64,000 nt of DNA from Kofleriaceae bacterium (GTDB lineage Bacteria; Myxococcota_A; Polyangia; Haliangiales; Haliangiaceae), in NCBI GenBank assembly GCA_018057825.1, contig JAGPCY010000043.1, positions 1 through 64,000 of the forward strand. The letters run 5' to 3'. Of this stretch, positions 28,246-36,132 are shown in pieces. The notes under the pieces were generated by a model, which saw nothing but the letters and a program-made list of their open reading frames with translations, was not told the DNA's origin and searched no databases. A program made the translations under genes and the position numbers. Numbering within the stretch: position 1 is the first letter of the stretch; each line of letters starts with the position of its first letter.

Positions 28246-29427
28246 GTGGCCCATCGCGCTGGATCTTGGCGGCTGCCGTTCCTGGTGTTCGCATCGGTGC
28301 TGTCCGGCACCGTGCTCATCCCGGCCCTGCGTCCGCTGTGCACCGACCTGTTCCCCGGCAAGCCGGGGGCCGCCCACGGCTTCGTCGCCGCCGCCGCGCT
28401 CGGCGCGGTGATCGGTGGCCCGCTCCTCGCGATCGTCGCCGATCGTCGGCGGGCCGGGCGCGCCCTCGCCGCGTGGGCCTCGGCCCTCGACGGCGCCCTC
28501 TTGCTGGCGACGCTGGTCGCACCGGCCTACGGGCTGATCCTCCTCCTGCGGGTCGTCCAGGGTGGCGCCTCGGCTGGGGCGCTGGCGATCCTGATGGGCG
28601 CCGGCGCCCGCGGCGACCGCCCGGGTCGCGGCGGCATGCTGGGCGCGGCGGTGATCGCCGCGGTGGCAGCCGGCAGCCCGGTGGGGGTCGCGCTGCTCGC
28701 GATCGATCCGCGCGCGGTGCTCCTGGTCGCCGGGCTGCTGCAGCTCGCGGTCGCGGCCGAGGTTTCGGTGGGCGGCCTCGCGATCGAGGTGGCGGCGCCG
28801 CCGCGGTCGCCCCTCGCCGGCCTCGGCCGGCCGTCGGCCTGGGTGTTCGCCGAGCGGTTCGCGGTCGGCGGGTTCGTCGTCACCTTCGCGATCTGGTGTC
28901 ACCAGCGGTTGGGCCTGTCCGACACCGTCGTCGGCGCCCTGGTCACCTGCTTCGTCGTCTCCTTCGCGCTGTCGACGTACCCGCTGGGCAAGCTCGCCGA
29001 GCGCTACTCGCCCGGCCGGATCGCGGCCCATGGCCTCTATCTATTCGGGGTGGCCTTCGCGCTCCTGCCGGTGACCCCGGCGGTGTGGCTGCCGGTGGTC
29101 CTGGTGACCGCCGGCCTGGCCTCGGGCGCGGTCTACGGCAGCGCGCTGGCGGTCGCCGCGGGCGCCGCGCCGGGAGCGCGAGCTGCGGCCATGGGGGTCG
29201 TCCATGGCGCCGGCAGCCTCGGCATGCTGCTCGGCACCGCTGGCGGCGGCGTCGTCAGCGCCCTGGTCCATCGCCACGATCCCGACGCCTCGCCAGCGCC
29301 GGTGGTCTTCGGATTGGTCGCCGTCGTCCAGCTCGCGGTCGCGCTGGCGACCCGACCGGGGCGCATGGCGTCAGCGTCTCTCGCTCGTTGTCCCGCCCTC
29401 GAGGTCCCCTATCCGAGATCTGTCTGA
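28246..29427 (+). CDS. Major facilitator superfamily transporter
   Basis: Inner-membrane transporter of 393 aa with about twelve hydrophobic helices. The first cytoplasmic loop carries the MFS signature form GAVIGGPLLAIVADRRRAGR (after helix 2), and a motif-C-like Gly-rich helix follows (RVVQGGASAGALAIL). LGKLAERYSPGR after helix 8 repeats the loop motif. Substrate not predictable; a drug or metabolite exporter is likely. GTG start at 28246, divergent from the STAS-che operon with a 144-bp intergenic region. Confidence 0.85.
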   Translation: MAHRAGSWRLPFLVFASVLSGTVLIPALRPLCTDLFPGKPGAAHGFVAAAALGAVIGGPLLAIVADRRRAGRALAAWASALDGALLLATLVAPAYGLILLLRVVQGGASAGALAILMGAGARGDRPGRGGMLGAAVIAAVAAGSPVGVALLAIDPRAVLLVAGLLQLAVAAEVSVGGLAIEVAAPPRSPLAGLGRPSAWVFAERFAVGGFVVTFAIWCHQRLGLSDTVVGALVTCFVVSFALSTYPLGKLAERYSPGRIAAHGLYLFGVAFALLPVTPAVWLPVVLVTAGLASGAVYGSALAVAAGAAPGARAAAMGVVHGAGSLGMLLGTAGGGVVSALVHRHDPDASPAPVVFGLVAVVQLAVALATRPGRMASASLARCPALEVPYPRSV

Positions 29428-29479
29428 CGAGCGTCGATGACTTCGTCATGAGGCGCCTGCGCGCGCCTCGGCCAGCGCG

Positions 29480-29495
29480 TGGCACGGGGGTTGCG
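29480..29495 (+). promoter_or_regulatory. Candidate sigma-54 (-24/-12) promoter
   Basis: TGGCACGGGGGTTGCG matches the sigma-54 consensus TGGCAC-N5-TTGC exactly. The predicted transcription start (12 bases past the -12 GC) would be about 29506, only some 3 nt before the ATG at 29509, which would give a nearly leaderless message. A sigma-54 activator is encoded at 274. A chance match is possible in sequence of this composition. Confidence 0.4.
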
Positions 29496-29508
29496 TAGTG
29501 GGTTCGGC

Positions 29509-30753
29509 ATGAGCAACAGGGCGCCTTCGCCGTCGCGGTTCGCGTCACTCGGCCCGTGGCTGGCGGTCCTCGGCCTCGTCGCCGTGGCGTGTTCCGACAC
29601 CCCCGAGGGCGCCCGGGACGCTTCCGGCGAGGACGCCAGCTCGGTCGACGCCTCGGCTGCCGACGCCGCTTCCGACGCCGCCTCGCCGGACGCCGGCCTG
29701 GCCTGCCCGCCGGCCAACGTCATCGACAACCGCGCCGCCGCGGAGCTCGCAGTGGTCGAGGACTCCGGCTCGGCGATGGGCATCTTCGACCCGAGCTTCG
29801 TCTACCCGACGGGCGCCACCGCCGGCGCGATGGCGTACTCGTCGGTCCCGACCCAGGAGACGATCCGCACCCGGGTCGCGGTGTCGAGCGATGGCGGCGC
29901 GACCTGGACCTACGTCGCCGAGCTCAATCAGCCGGAGGCCGCGACTCTGCCGTCGTCAGATGCGACCGAGTGCCCCGGCGGGTCGTGCGCCGGCCGTCTG
30001 ATCTCCGAGGTGTCGTCGCTGGTGTACGACGCCGACGACCCTGACCCCGCCCGGCGCTGGAAGCTGTTCGCCCACCGCTACCTGGTCGGGCCCGGGGTGG
30101 CGCTGCACTACCGGATCGGGACGATCGCGCTCCAGACCGCGGCCCGGGTCGAGGGTCCATGGACGCCGCCGCAGAAGCTGATCGGCTGGACCTCGCCGGC
30201 GCCGTACTCGTCGACCGGCGTGACGACCAACGCCTCGACGCTCCCCGGCCTGGCCGACTGCCTGGCCCTGACCGAGCCCGGGGCGCTGTGGCTGCCGGGC
30301 TCGCTCCACCTCGCGGTGGGCTGCATCTACCTCGAGGGCGCGACGCCGCGGATCCGGATCGAGCTCCTGCGCTCGACCGATCACGCGGCGACCTGGACCG
30401 CGGCCGGCACCTTGCTGCGACCGGCCGACGCCGCGTGCCTGCGCCCCGGCGCATCGATCAACGCCGCCGAGCTGATCGCCGCCGACGGCGCGCTCTACGT
30501 CGCCGCCACGCCGTCCGACGCCGCCGGTTATCACGGCTGCCTGGTGTTCCCGATCGCCGACCTCGCTGCGGCGCGGGTGGTGCGCGGAGCGGACGGGGTC
30601 GCCACGCCGCGCCGCGTGATCGCGACGGCGCCGACCAGGTTCGCCGGGGCCTGCGCCTACGCCGCGGGTGCGGGTGGCTATGCGATGTCGATCGGCTTCC
30701 TCGGCGACAATCGACCGTTCCGGCTCTTCCGCACCGGCCTGTCGGCACCGTGA
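29509..30753 (+). CDS. Exported lipoprotein, beta-propeller (BNR/glycosidase-type)
   Basis: A 414-aa lipoprotein: signal ending GLVAVAC, a long Asp/Ala/Ser linker (about residues 27-60), then a propeller-like body with an Asp-box-like SSDGGATWTY, a second related RSTDHAATWTAAG, and SLVYDADDPDPARRWKLF. The Asp boxes suggest a sialidase-like or carbohydrate-binding fold. Architecture resembles the gene at 1664. Catalytic residues cannot be assigned. ATG at 29509 with weak ribosome-binding site; see the sigma-54 promoter note. Confidence 0.75.
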   Translation: MSNRAPSPSRFASLGPWLAVLGLVAVACSDTPEGARDASGEDASSVDASAADAASDAASPDAGLACPPANVIDNRAAAELAVVEDSGSAMGIFDPSFVYPTGATAGAMAYSSVPTQETIRTRVAVSSDGGATWTYVAELNQPEAATLPSSDATECPGGSCAGRLISEVSSLVYDADDPDPARRWKLFAHRYLVGPGVALHYRIGTIALQTAARVEGPWTPPQKLIGWTSPAPYSSTGVTTNASTLPGLADCLALTEPGALWLPGSLHLAVGCIYLEGATPRIRIELLRSTDHAATWTAAGTLLRPADAACLRPGASINAAELIAADGALYVAATPSDAAGYHGCLVFPIADLAAARVVRGADGVATPRRVIATAPTRFAGACAYAAGAGGYAMSIGFLGDNRPFRLFRTGLSAP

Positions 30754-30847
30754 GCGACCGGCGCGTGGGGCCAGGCCGGCGGCGGGACCGATCGCACGAT
30801 CTCGCGAGCGACCGAAAGGACTGCGTGCGGAGCGCGTATCGGCTCGC

Positions 30848-31297
30848 ATGCCCCACGCGACGCACCTCGTATCCATCCTGGCTCTCTCCCTGACGGTCTC
30901 GGCTTGCGCTCTCGATGACGAGGTCGAAGACCTCGAGCTTCACGAGCCGTCCGACGAGGTCGAGCCCGGCGATCTCGACCGCGACGACCTCGCGCTCTAC
31001 GGCTGGAGCGGCTGGCGTCGGGTGTCCTCGACGTCGACGTCCTTCGTCGAGCTGCGGTATTGCAAGACCAGCACCCGCGTGAACTGGGAGTTCCGCGGCA
31101 ACCCCTATGACTTCGTCACCACCGGCGGCACCGCGATGTCGTCGTTGACCACGAACATCGCCGGCGTGTCGTCGGGCTCGAAGTACCGCACCCACAACAA
31201 CTCGCGATCGGTGTTCTGGAACTTCGGCATCAGCCGGCCCACGCCCCTGGTCGTGACCGGCCACGGCGAGGAGCTGGTCAACATCCCGAGGTGCTAG
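30848..31297 (+). CDS. Small lipoprotein with an acidic spacer
   Basis: A 149-aa exported protein: signal ending ALSLTVSAC, a strongly acidic spacer (LDDEVEDLELHEPSDEVEPGDLDRDD), then a mature domain of about 100 residues rich in Ser/Thr and aromatics (YGWSGWRRVSSTSTSFVELRYC, SRSVFWNFGISRP) with only two Cys, one at the very end. Belongs to the window's lipobox-plus-acidic-spacer set, with a different mature domain. Function unknown. Confidence 0.72.
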   Translation: MPHATHLVSILALSLTVSACALDDEVEDLELHEPSDEVEPGDLDRDDLALYGWSGWRRVSSTSTSFVELRYCKTSTRVNWEFRGNPYDFVTTGGTAMSSLTTNIAGVSSGSKYRTHNNSRSVFWNFGISRPTPLVVTGHGEELVNIPRC

Positions 31298-31326
31298 AGA
31301 GCACCGAACCGTTCGGGTGCTCTAGC
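31293..31326. terminator. Hairpin containing the stop codon
   Basis: An imperfect inverted repeat, GCTAG-AG-AGCACC-GAAC against GTTC-GGGTGCT-CTAGC, starts inside the stop codon TAG (31295-31297) and ends 4 bp before array E. It is one of the stronger stem-loops in the window but has no U-run. Confidence 0.5.
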
Positions 31327-31329
31327 CTT

Positions 31330-31413
31330 GGTCTCGGCCTCGGTCTCGGCCTCGGCCTCCGCCTCGGTCTCGGTCTCGGTCCCGGCCTCGGCCTCGGTCT
31401 CGGCCTCGGCCGC
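31330..31413. repeat. Hexanucleotide array E, 14 units, opposite orientation
   Basis: 84 bp of GGTCTC/GGCCTC units with single CGCCTC, GGTCCC and GGCCGC variants. On the minus strand these are GAGACC/GAGGCC, so this array is inverted relative to arrays B-D, F and G. Convergent gap; 9 bp from the stop of the gene at 31423. Confidence 0.95.
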
Positions 31414-31422
31414 CGTCGCCAA

Positions 31423-31827
31423 CTACACGCCGGGGACGCGGCAGGTCAGCCCACCGACCGTCGTCAGGTCCGCCGCGACCGGCAGCTCCAAGGCCCACCC
31501 GGTCAACGACGCCCAGGCCTCGGCGTCCTTCGGCGTGAACCGGACCATGCCTCCAGCGAACTCGTAGGTCCCGGTGACCGCGGCGCCGGCGCCCTGGTAT
31601 TCGAAGCTGCCCTGGCCCATGAGCGACAGGGTGGCGTCGGGTTGCGCTGGGTCGGCGCAGGCGAGCATGGCGTCGTCGGCGAGGGACGTGCCATCGGCGG
31701 TGAGCGGCGCGATCGGGGTCGCGGCCGGGCCCGGCGGGTTGCCCGCCGAGGGCTTGGCCTTGCCGCCGCATGCGGCGACGGCGACGGCGAGGAGGAGGGA
31801 AGCGAGCTGCGCGCGGAAAGACAGCAT
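31423..31827 (-). CDS. Small lipoprotein
   Basis: A 134-aa lipoprotein: signal ending LLLAVAVAAC, then GGKAKP and a Pro/Ala linker, then a beta-rich mature domain (ATLSLMGQGSFEYQGAGAAVTGTYEFAGGMVRF). CGGKAKP matches the start of the mature lipoprotein at 8929. The body resembles small lipocalin-like or META-type folds only loosely. ATG at 31827. Function unknown. Confidence 0.7.
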   Translation of the reverse strand: MLSFRAQLASLLLAVAVAACGGKAKPSAGNPPGPAATPIAPLTADGTSLADDAMLACADPAQPDATLSLMGQGSFEYQGAGAAVTGTYEFAGGMVRFTPKDAEAWASLTGWALELPVAADLTTVGGLTCRVPGV

Positions 31828-31895
31828 TGGCGCGAACCTAGACGCTTCGATCAGAGAAGTCATTCCCGCGGGGGCGGAAGCTTGTCACCCGACTG

Positions 31896-32360
31896 TCACT
31901 CCGCGCGGGTGAACGCCATCGTCCAGTTGGTCTCCCAGGTCGCTCCGCCATCGGCCGAGAACGCCTGCTCCCAGCGCGGTCGCCCCGGGTCTTCGATGGT
32001 CCAGCGAAAGCGGACCTGGATCGGTCGACCGGCGAGCTGGTCGTGGGCGAGGAAGGTGCCGACGCCCTGGACGAAGGCTCCGACCACGGGGACGTCGAGG
32101 CGGTCGGGATGGCGGCCGTCGAGCCACCAGATCGACCAGCGGTCGGTGGCCGGGTCGTAGGCGCGGAGCGACGCCGCGCGGTACGTACCGGTCGGCAGCT
32201 CGAGGGTGTTGTCGTCGAGGTTGCCGCGACCGCCGAGGATCGGCCGGGCGTCGCAGGTGCCGGCGAACTCGCTCCAGGTCGTGCAGCCGACCAGGCGGTC
32301 GTCGAGGCGGCGGTGGTGGACGTGCCAGCGGCCCAGCAAGAAGTCGAAATCGGTGTGCAT
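31896..32360 (-). CDS. DUF1579-like protein
   Basis: Protein of 154 aa without signal peptide. Motif order FDFLLGRWHVHHRRLDDRLVG, then TWSEFAGTCDARPILGGRGNLDD, LRAYDPATDRWSIWWLDG and WEQAFSADGGATWETNWTM fits a lipocalin/fatty-acid-binding-like beta-barrel family often annotated as hypothetical or DUF1579. Likely binds a small ligand; the role is unknown. Confidence 0.75.
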   Translation of the reverse strand: MHTDFDFLLGRWHVHHRRLDDRLVGCTTWSEFAGTCDARPILGGRGNLDDNTLELPTGTYRAASLRAYDPATDRWSIWWLDGRHPDRLDVPVVGAFVQGVGTFLAHDQLAGRPIQVRFRWTIEDPGRPRWEQAFSADGGATWETNWTMAFTRAE

Positions 32361-32550
32361 GCGGCGAGGACAACCGAAGCCGCTGACAGCCTCCTGTCAG
32401 GGTTCAGCGAACCGGCAGTGCCACGGTCGAGCGCGCTTGGGGCCGACGAGACAACGTTCCATTTTCTCGCACGATCGAGTTCGTTTTTGCGGTCTTGATC
32501 GCACCTGCGGGATGACCAGAAAGGAAGCTCCTACCACCAGGAGATCCTAA

Positions 32551-33117
32551 ATGAAGTACTCGCTCCTCCTCACCACGACCGCTCTCGCGACCCTCACCGC
32601 GGCCTGCGCGACCGCCACGCCTGCGCCGACCAGTCCGACGGCTCAGCCCGCCATCACCCGGGCCCAGGTCGAGGCCGCCCAGACCGCCTGGTGCTCCGCG
32701 CTGGTTCAGCTCGGCAAGACCGCGACCCCCGAGGAGGCCAAGACCCTGGCCTCCCAGGTCATCGACACCGCGTACAACTACGCCGAGGGTCCGGTGCTGT
32801 TCAAGCCGACCTTGACCTTCGGCGCCCAGACCTTCCGCATGACCAAGGCCGGCGCCCTGGCCTACTTCGTGGGCGGCGATCCGGCTTACCCCGACGACAC
32901 CGGCTTCGCGCTGAGGAAGTGGGTGACCTGCACGCCGGCGCTCGCCGAGATCGTGACCTCGGGCGACATGGCGATCGCGATGGGCAACGTCCACTTCGAG
33001 GACGTGAAGGGTAACAAGGTCATGGTCGACAAGACCTTCGGGTACAAGCGCGACGCCACCGGAGCGCTCCGCATCGTCTTGCACCACTCGTCGTTGCCCT
33101 ACTCGTCGAGCAAGTGA
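32551..33117 (+). CDS. Exported SnoaL/NTF2-like lipoprotein
   Basis: A 188-aa protein with a signal ending ATLTAAC and a Thr/Pro/Ala linker, followed by a domain of about 140 residues suggesting an NTF2/SnoaL-type alpha-beta barrel (AQVEAAQTAWCSALVQLGK, GALAYFVGGDPAYP, EIVTSGDMAIAMGNVHFEDVKGN, VDKTFGYKRDATGALRIVLHHSSLPY). The final strands and Leu-His-His segment are typical of SnoaL-like proteins. A clear ribosome-binding site, AGGAGATC, precedes the ATG at 32551. Ligand unknown. Confidence 0.78.
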   Translation: MKYSLLLTTTALATLTAACATATPAPTSPTAQPAITRAQVEAAQTAWCSALVQLGKTATPEEAKTLASQVIDTAYNYAEGPVLFKPTLTFGAQTFRMTKAGALAYFVGGDPAYPDDTGFALRKWVTCTPALAEIVTSGDMAIAMGNVHFEDVKGNKVMVDKTFGYKRDATGALRIVLHHSSLPYSSSK

Positions 33118-33166
33118 TCGCGGTGACGCGGAGCGGTCGCGGTCCCTTCGGCCGCCCCGCTGGCCG

Positions 33167-33751
33167 TCAGCGGCTGGCCGGCGGGCACGGCGCCATCACC
33201 GGCCCGGCGGCGAGCGCGCGGGCGTAGTCGGCGTCGTAGCTGGCCAGCTCGATCAGCGTCGACTGGGCGGCGCGGCACTCGCCGCGGTGAGCGATCGAGC
33301 GCACCTGCTTGGCCAGACGGAGCACGGTGGCGGTCGCCGGGAGCTCCGGCAACGGCGGGAGTCCACCCGCGGAGGACGCGCCCGGACCGGCCGGGATCGC
33401 CGCGGGGGGCGCCGCTGCCGGCGTGGTCAGGGTCGGCGCGGTCGCGGGGGCGGGCTCCGAGCTCGCGATCGCGGTGATCGCGGTGCCGAGCCCAGCCAGG
33501 ACCAGGAGCGCACCGATCACCGGGCCGGCGTGGTTGTCGTTGAAGGAGAAGTCGTTGACGCCGTTGTCGTCCGAGTCGATCGGGTCCGAACCCGCGGCGA
33601 TCAGCCCAACCCCCAGGGCCGTGACCGCGAACCCCGCGACCGTCGCCGCCGGGCGGTTCCGTGACGTCATCCCGCACCCGCTGACCAGGACCGACAGGGC
33701 GAGCGCGCCGACGAGCGCCGTGCGCGAGATCGTAGGAGGCAGCCGAAGCAT
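33167..33751 (-). CDS. Small membrane-anchored lipoprotein
   Basis: A 194-aa protein: signal/lipobox ALSVLVSGC, then two further hydrophobic stretches (VAGFAVTALGVGLIAAG and GPVIGALLVLAGLGTAITAIAS) flanking a DSDDNGVNDFSFNDN loop, a Pro/Ala-rich linker, and a C-terminal helix pair with two Cys (RGECRAAQSTLIEL, MAPCPP). Divergent from tesB. Function unknown. Confidence 0.68.
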   Translation of the reverse strand: MLRLPPTISRTALVGALALSVLVSGCGMTSRNRPAATVAGFAVTALGVGLIAAGSDPIDSDDNGVNDFSFNDNHAGPVIGALLVLAGLGTAITAIASSEPAPATAPTLTTPAAAPPAAIPAGPGASSAGGLPPLPELPATATVLRLAKQVRSIAHRGECRAAQSTLIELASYDADYARALAAGPVMAPCPPASR

Positions 33752-33869
33752 GGTCCGACCTTTCGCAAGGCGTGTGCCGAGCGTCATTTCAGGTACCTGC
33801 ATGGCGTCGGTGGTGAACCCTCGCCGCCGACAGCCGCGCCTTTCACCAGCCGGTGCTAGAGCACCGTCC

Positions 33870-34736
33870 ATGCAGCCCGTGCTCGCCTCCCTCGTCGATC
33901 TCCTGGCCCTCGAACGCCTCGACCGCGATCTGTTCCGCGGCCGCAGCCAGGATCTCGGGTGGGGCGCGATCTTCGGTGGGCAGGTGCTCGGCCAGGCCCT
34001 GTCGGCCGCGGCCCAGACCGTGAGCGCCGACCGCCCGGTGCACTCGCTGCACGGCTACTTCATGCGCGCCGGTGACGTGAAGCGGCCGATCGTCTACCAG
34101 GTCGATCGCCTGCGCGACGGCGCCACCTTCACGACGCGCCGGGTCGCCGCGCTCCAGGAGGGCGAGGCGATCTTCAGCCTCGAGGCGTCGTTCCAGGTCG
34201 CCGAGGACGGCTTCGATCATCAGGACCCGGTGCCGGAGGTGCGGCCCCCCGACGAGCTGCGCTCGGAGCGCGACATGGCCCTGGCGATCGCCGACCAGCT
34301 CCCGCCGCTGCTGCGGGCCATGGCGGTGGCCGAGCGCCCGATCGAGATCCGCCCGGTCGAGGTCCGCGATCCGCTGCGGCCGCGCCCGGCGGAACCGCGC
34401 CGGCGCATGTGGTACCGCGCGGTCGACGCGCTGCCGGATGAGCCGGCCCTGCACCGCTACCTCCTGGCCTACGCCTCGGACTTCTCGTTCCTCGGCACCG
34501 CGATGGATCCCCACGGCGTGAGCTGGCTGGCGCCCGACATGCAGGTCGCGTCGCTCGACCACGTCATGTGGTTCCACCGCCCGTTCCGCTTCGATGACTG
34601 GCTGCTCTACACGATCGATAGCCCGTCGGCCTCGGGCGGCCGCGGCCTGGTGCGCGGCCAGTTCTTCGATCGCGCCGGCCGGCTGGTCGCGAGCGCCGCC
34701 CAAGAAGGGCTCATCCGCAAGCGCCGACCGCGGTGA
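33870..34736 (+). CDS. tesB: Acyl-CoA thioesterase II
   Basis: Double-hotdog thioesterase of 288 aa (E. coli TesB is 286) that hydrolyses acyl-CoAs. Signatures: DLFRGRSQDLGWGAIFGGQVLGQALSAAAQTV, LHGYFMRAGD, ASFQVAEDGFDHQD, the catalytic-Asp segment YASDFSFLGTAMDPHG, and SLDHVMWFHRPFRFDDWLLY near the end. All conserved blocks are present and in order. ATG at 33870 fits the family N-terminus; the frame is open upstream without homology. Confidence 0.93.
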   Translation: MQPVLASLVDLLALERLDRDLFRGRSQDLGWGAIFGGQVLGQALSAAAQTVSADRPVHSLHGYFMRAGDVKRPIVYQVDRLRDGATFTTRRVAALQEGEAIFSLEASFQVAEDGFDHQDPVPEVRPPDELRSERDMALAIADQLPPLLRAMAVAERPIEIRPVEVRDPLRPRPAEPRRRMWYRAVDALPDEPALHRYLLAYASDFSFLGTAMDPHGVSWLAPDMQVASLDHVMWFHRPFRFDDWLLYTIDSPSASGGRGLVRGQFFDRAGRLVASAAQEGLIRKRRPR

Positions 34737-34851
34737 GGTCCGCCAGCGCAGCCGAGCCCTTCGGCCGCCGCCACGGCGCTACGCAACCGCCGGCTCGACC
34801 GGTCGATATCCCGGTGGATCAACCGGCGCCCCCGGGCGCCCAGGAGCCACC

Positions 34852-35637
34852 ATGTACGGAATCTCTCGCCTCGCCGCCCTCTCCCTATCGCTCGCCGTCT
34901 CCGCCATCGTCGTCCTCGCCGTCGGCTCGCTCGCGCCGCCGGCCGCGGCCCAGCCCCGCGAGGCCCCCGTCGCGGTGGTGGTCCTCGTCGAGGGGACCGC
35001 GGCCTTCATGGGCAACGACGCCTACGCCCGCGCCGAGACCTGCCAGGCCACGCGCCCCGGCACCCTGTGCCGCGTCGTCCGGACCACGCCTGGCGCCCAC
35101 GCCGCCCTGGTCGCGGCGCTCGGCGCCGGCCGGCGCGGCCTGGGGCACCGCCTCGGACGCGGCGCCCGCGCGTCGCTCATCACCTACGGCCGGACCTCGA
35201 CGATCGCGCTGCCGATGGGGCCGGCGGCGCGCCTGTCGGGCAAGGCCCTCGGCCCCCAGCGCACCTACGCCGATCGCTCGGAGCGCAACCTGGCCGACGG
35301 GCTCACCGCCGCGCTCGAGACGCTGACCGCGACGCCGGCCCGGCGTCGCGCGGTCGTGGTGATCGGCGCCGGCCTGACCTCCCGAGACGTTGACCTCGCC
35401 GCGATCAAGGCTCGCTACGGCGCCGCAGGGGTGCCGATCTACTACCTGCAATGGAACCCGTCTCCCGCGTTGATCCCCGAGGACGACACCGCCGCTGGAC
35501 GGCTGCGCGCGGTGCTGGGTGACGGCGACGACGGCAGCGTCGCCATCCGCCTCGCTGGCGCGAGCGACCTCGGGCCGGCGCTGACCACGGTGCTCGAGGG
35601 GCTGCGCGCCGTACCCGCGCCCACCGCGCCGCGCTGA
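34852..35637 (+). CDS. Exported VWA-like protein
   Basis: A 261-aa protein with a Sec signal (cut near PPAAAQ), followed by a von Willebrand A-like fold: VAVVVLVEGTAAFMGND replaces the usual DxSxS MIDAS with EGTAAF, then SLITYGRTSTIALPM, LADGLTAALETLTATPARRRAVVVIGAGL and GVPIYYLQWN. The Asp of the MIDAS is missing, so metal-dependent binding is doubtful. AGGAGCC precedes the ATG at 34852. Function unknown. Confidence 0.7.
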   Translation: MYGISRLAALSLSLAVSAIVVLAVGSLAPPAAAQPREAPVAVVVLVEGTAAFMGNDAYARAETCQATRPGTLCRVVRTTPGAHAALVAALGAGRRGLGHRLGRGARASLITYGRTSTIALPMGPAARLSGKALGPQRTYADRSERNLADGLTAALETLTATPARRRAVVVIGAGLTSRDVDLAAIKARYGAAGVPIYYLQWNPSPALIPEDDTAAGRLRAVLGDGDDGSVAIRLAGASDLGPALTTVLEGLRAVPAPTAPR

Positions 35638-35698
35638 CCCGACGCGATCCAGCGCGCCGACGGTCGACGACGCCGATGACAGCCACTAGCATGCGGCC

Positions 35699-36118
35699 AT
35701 GTCGAAGCTCCGTCCGCTCCGTTCCCTCGTCATCCTCACCATGCTCGCGCTCGCCGCATGCGGCGGCGACAAGAAGAAGGACGCGTCCGGCGGCGGCGGC
35801 GGTGGCGGCGGCGGCGGCGGTGGCGGCGGTGGCGGCGGTGGCGGCAAGGTCGCGTCGTGTGACATGCCCAGCGCGATGAGCTGCCGCGAGTACCGCGGCG
35901 ACAACCTCGCTCTCGGCACCGAGAGCCTGGCCAAGCTGTGCTCGCCGGAGATCTCGGCCAGCGCCAAGTTCAGCGAGACGCCGTGCCCGACCGCCAAGGT
36001 CATCGGCACCTGCGCCAAGCCTACCGGCAAGGACTTCTTCTACGAGGGCTACCCGATCCCGGCCGCCGACGTCGAGAAGGACTGCCAGGCCGGCGGCGGT
36101 ACCTTCGCCGCGAAGTAG
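35699..36118 (+). CDS. Small lipoprotein with a polyglycine tract
   Basis: A 139-aa lipoprotein: signal ending LALAAC, a short Lys/Asp segment (GGDKKKDASG), 19 consecutive glycines (encoded by GGC/GGT repeats, about 35789-35847), then a domain of about 80 residues with six Cys (ASCDMP, MSCREY, KLCSPE, TPCPTAK, GTCAKP, DCQAGG). The Gly tract is a simple-sequence repeat that could change length by slippage in multiples of 3 or 6 bp without a frameshift. Function unknown. Confidence 0.7.
   Translation: MSKLRPLRSLVILTMLALAACGGDKKKDASGGGGGGGGGGGGGGGGGGGKVASCDMPSAMSCREYRGDNLALGTESLAKLCSPEISASAKFSETPCPTAKVIGTCAKPTGKDFFYEGYPIPAADVEKDCQAGGGTFAAK
35789..35847. repeat. GGCGGT/GGC simple-sequence tract
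   Basis: An uninterrupted run of glycine codons inside the lipoprotein gene, with mixed GGC and GGT, mostly alternating in 3-6 bp units. Confidence 0.85.
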
Positions 36119-36132
36119 CCCGGCCGGCCGGT

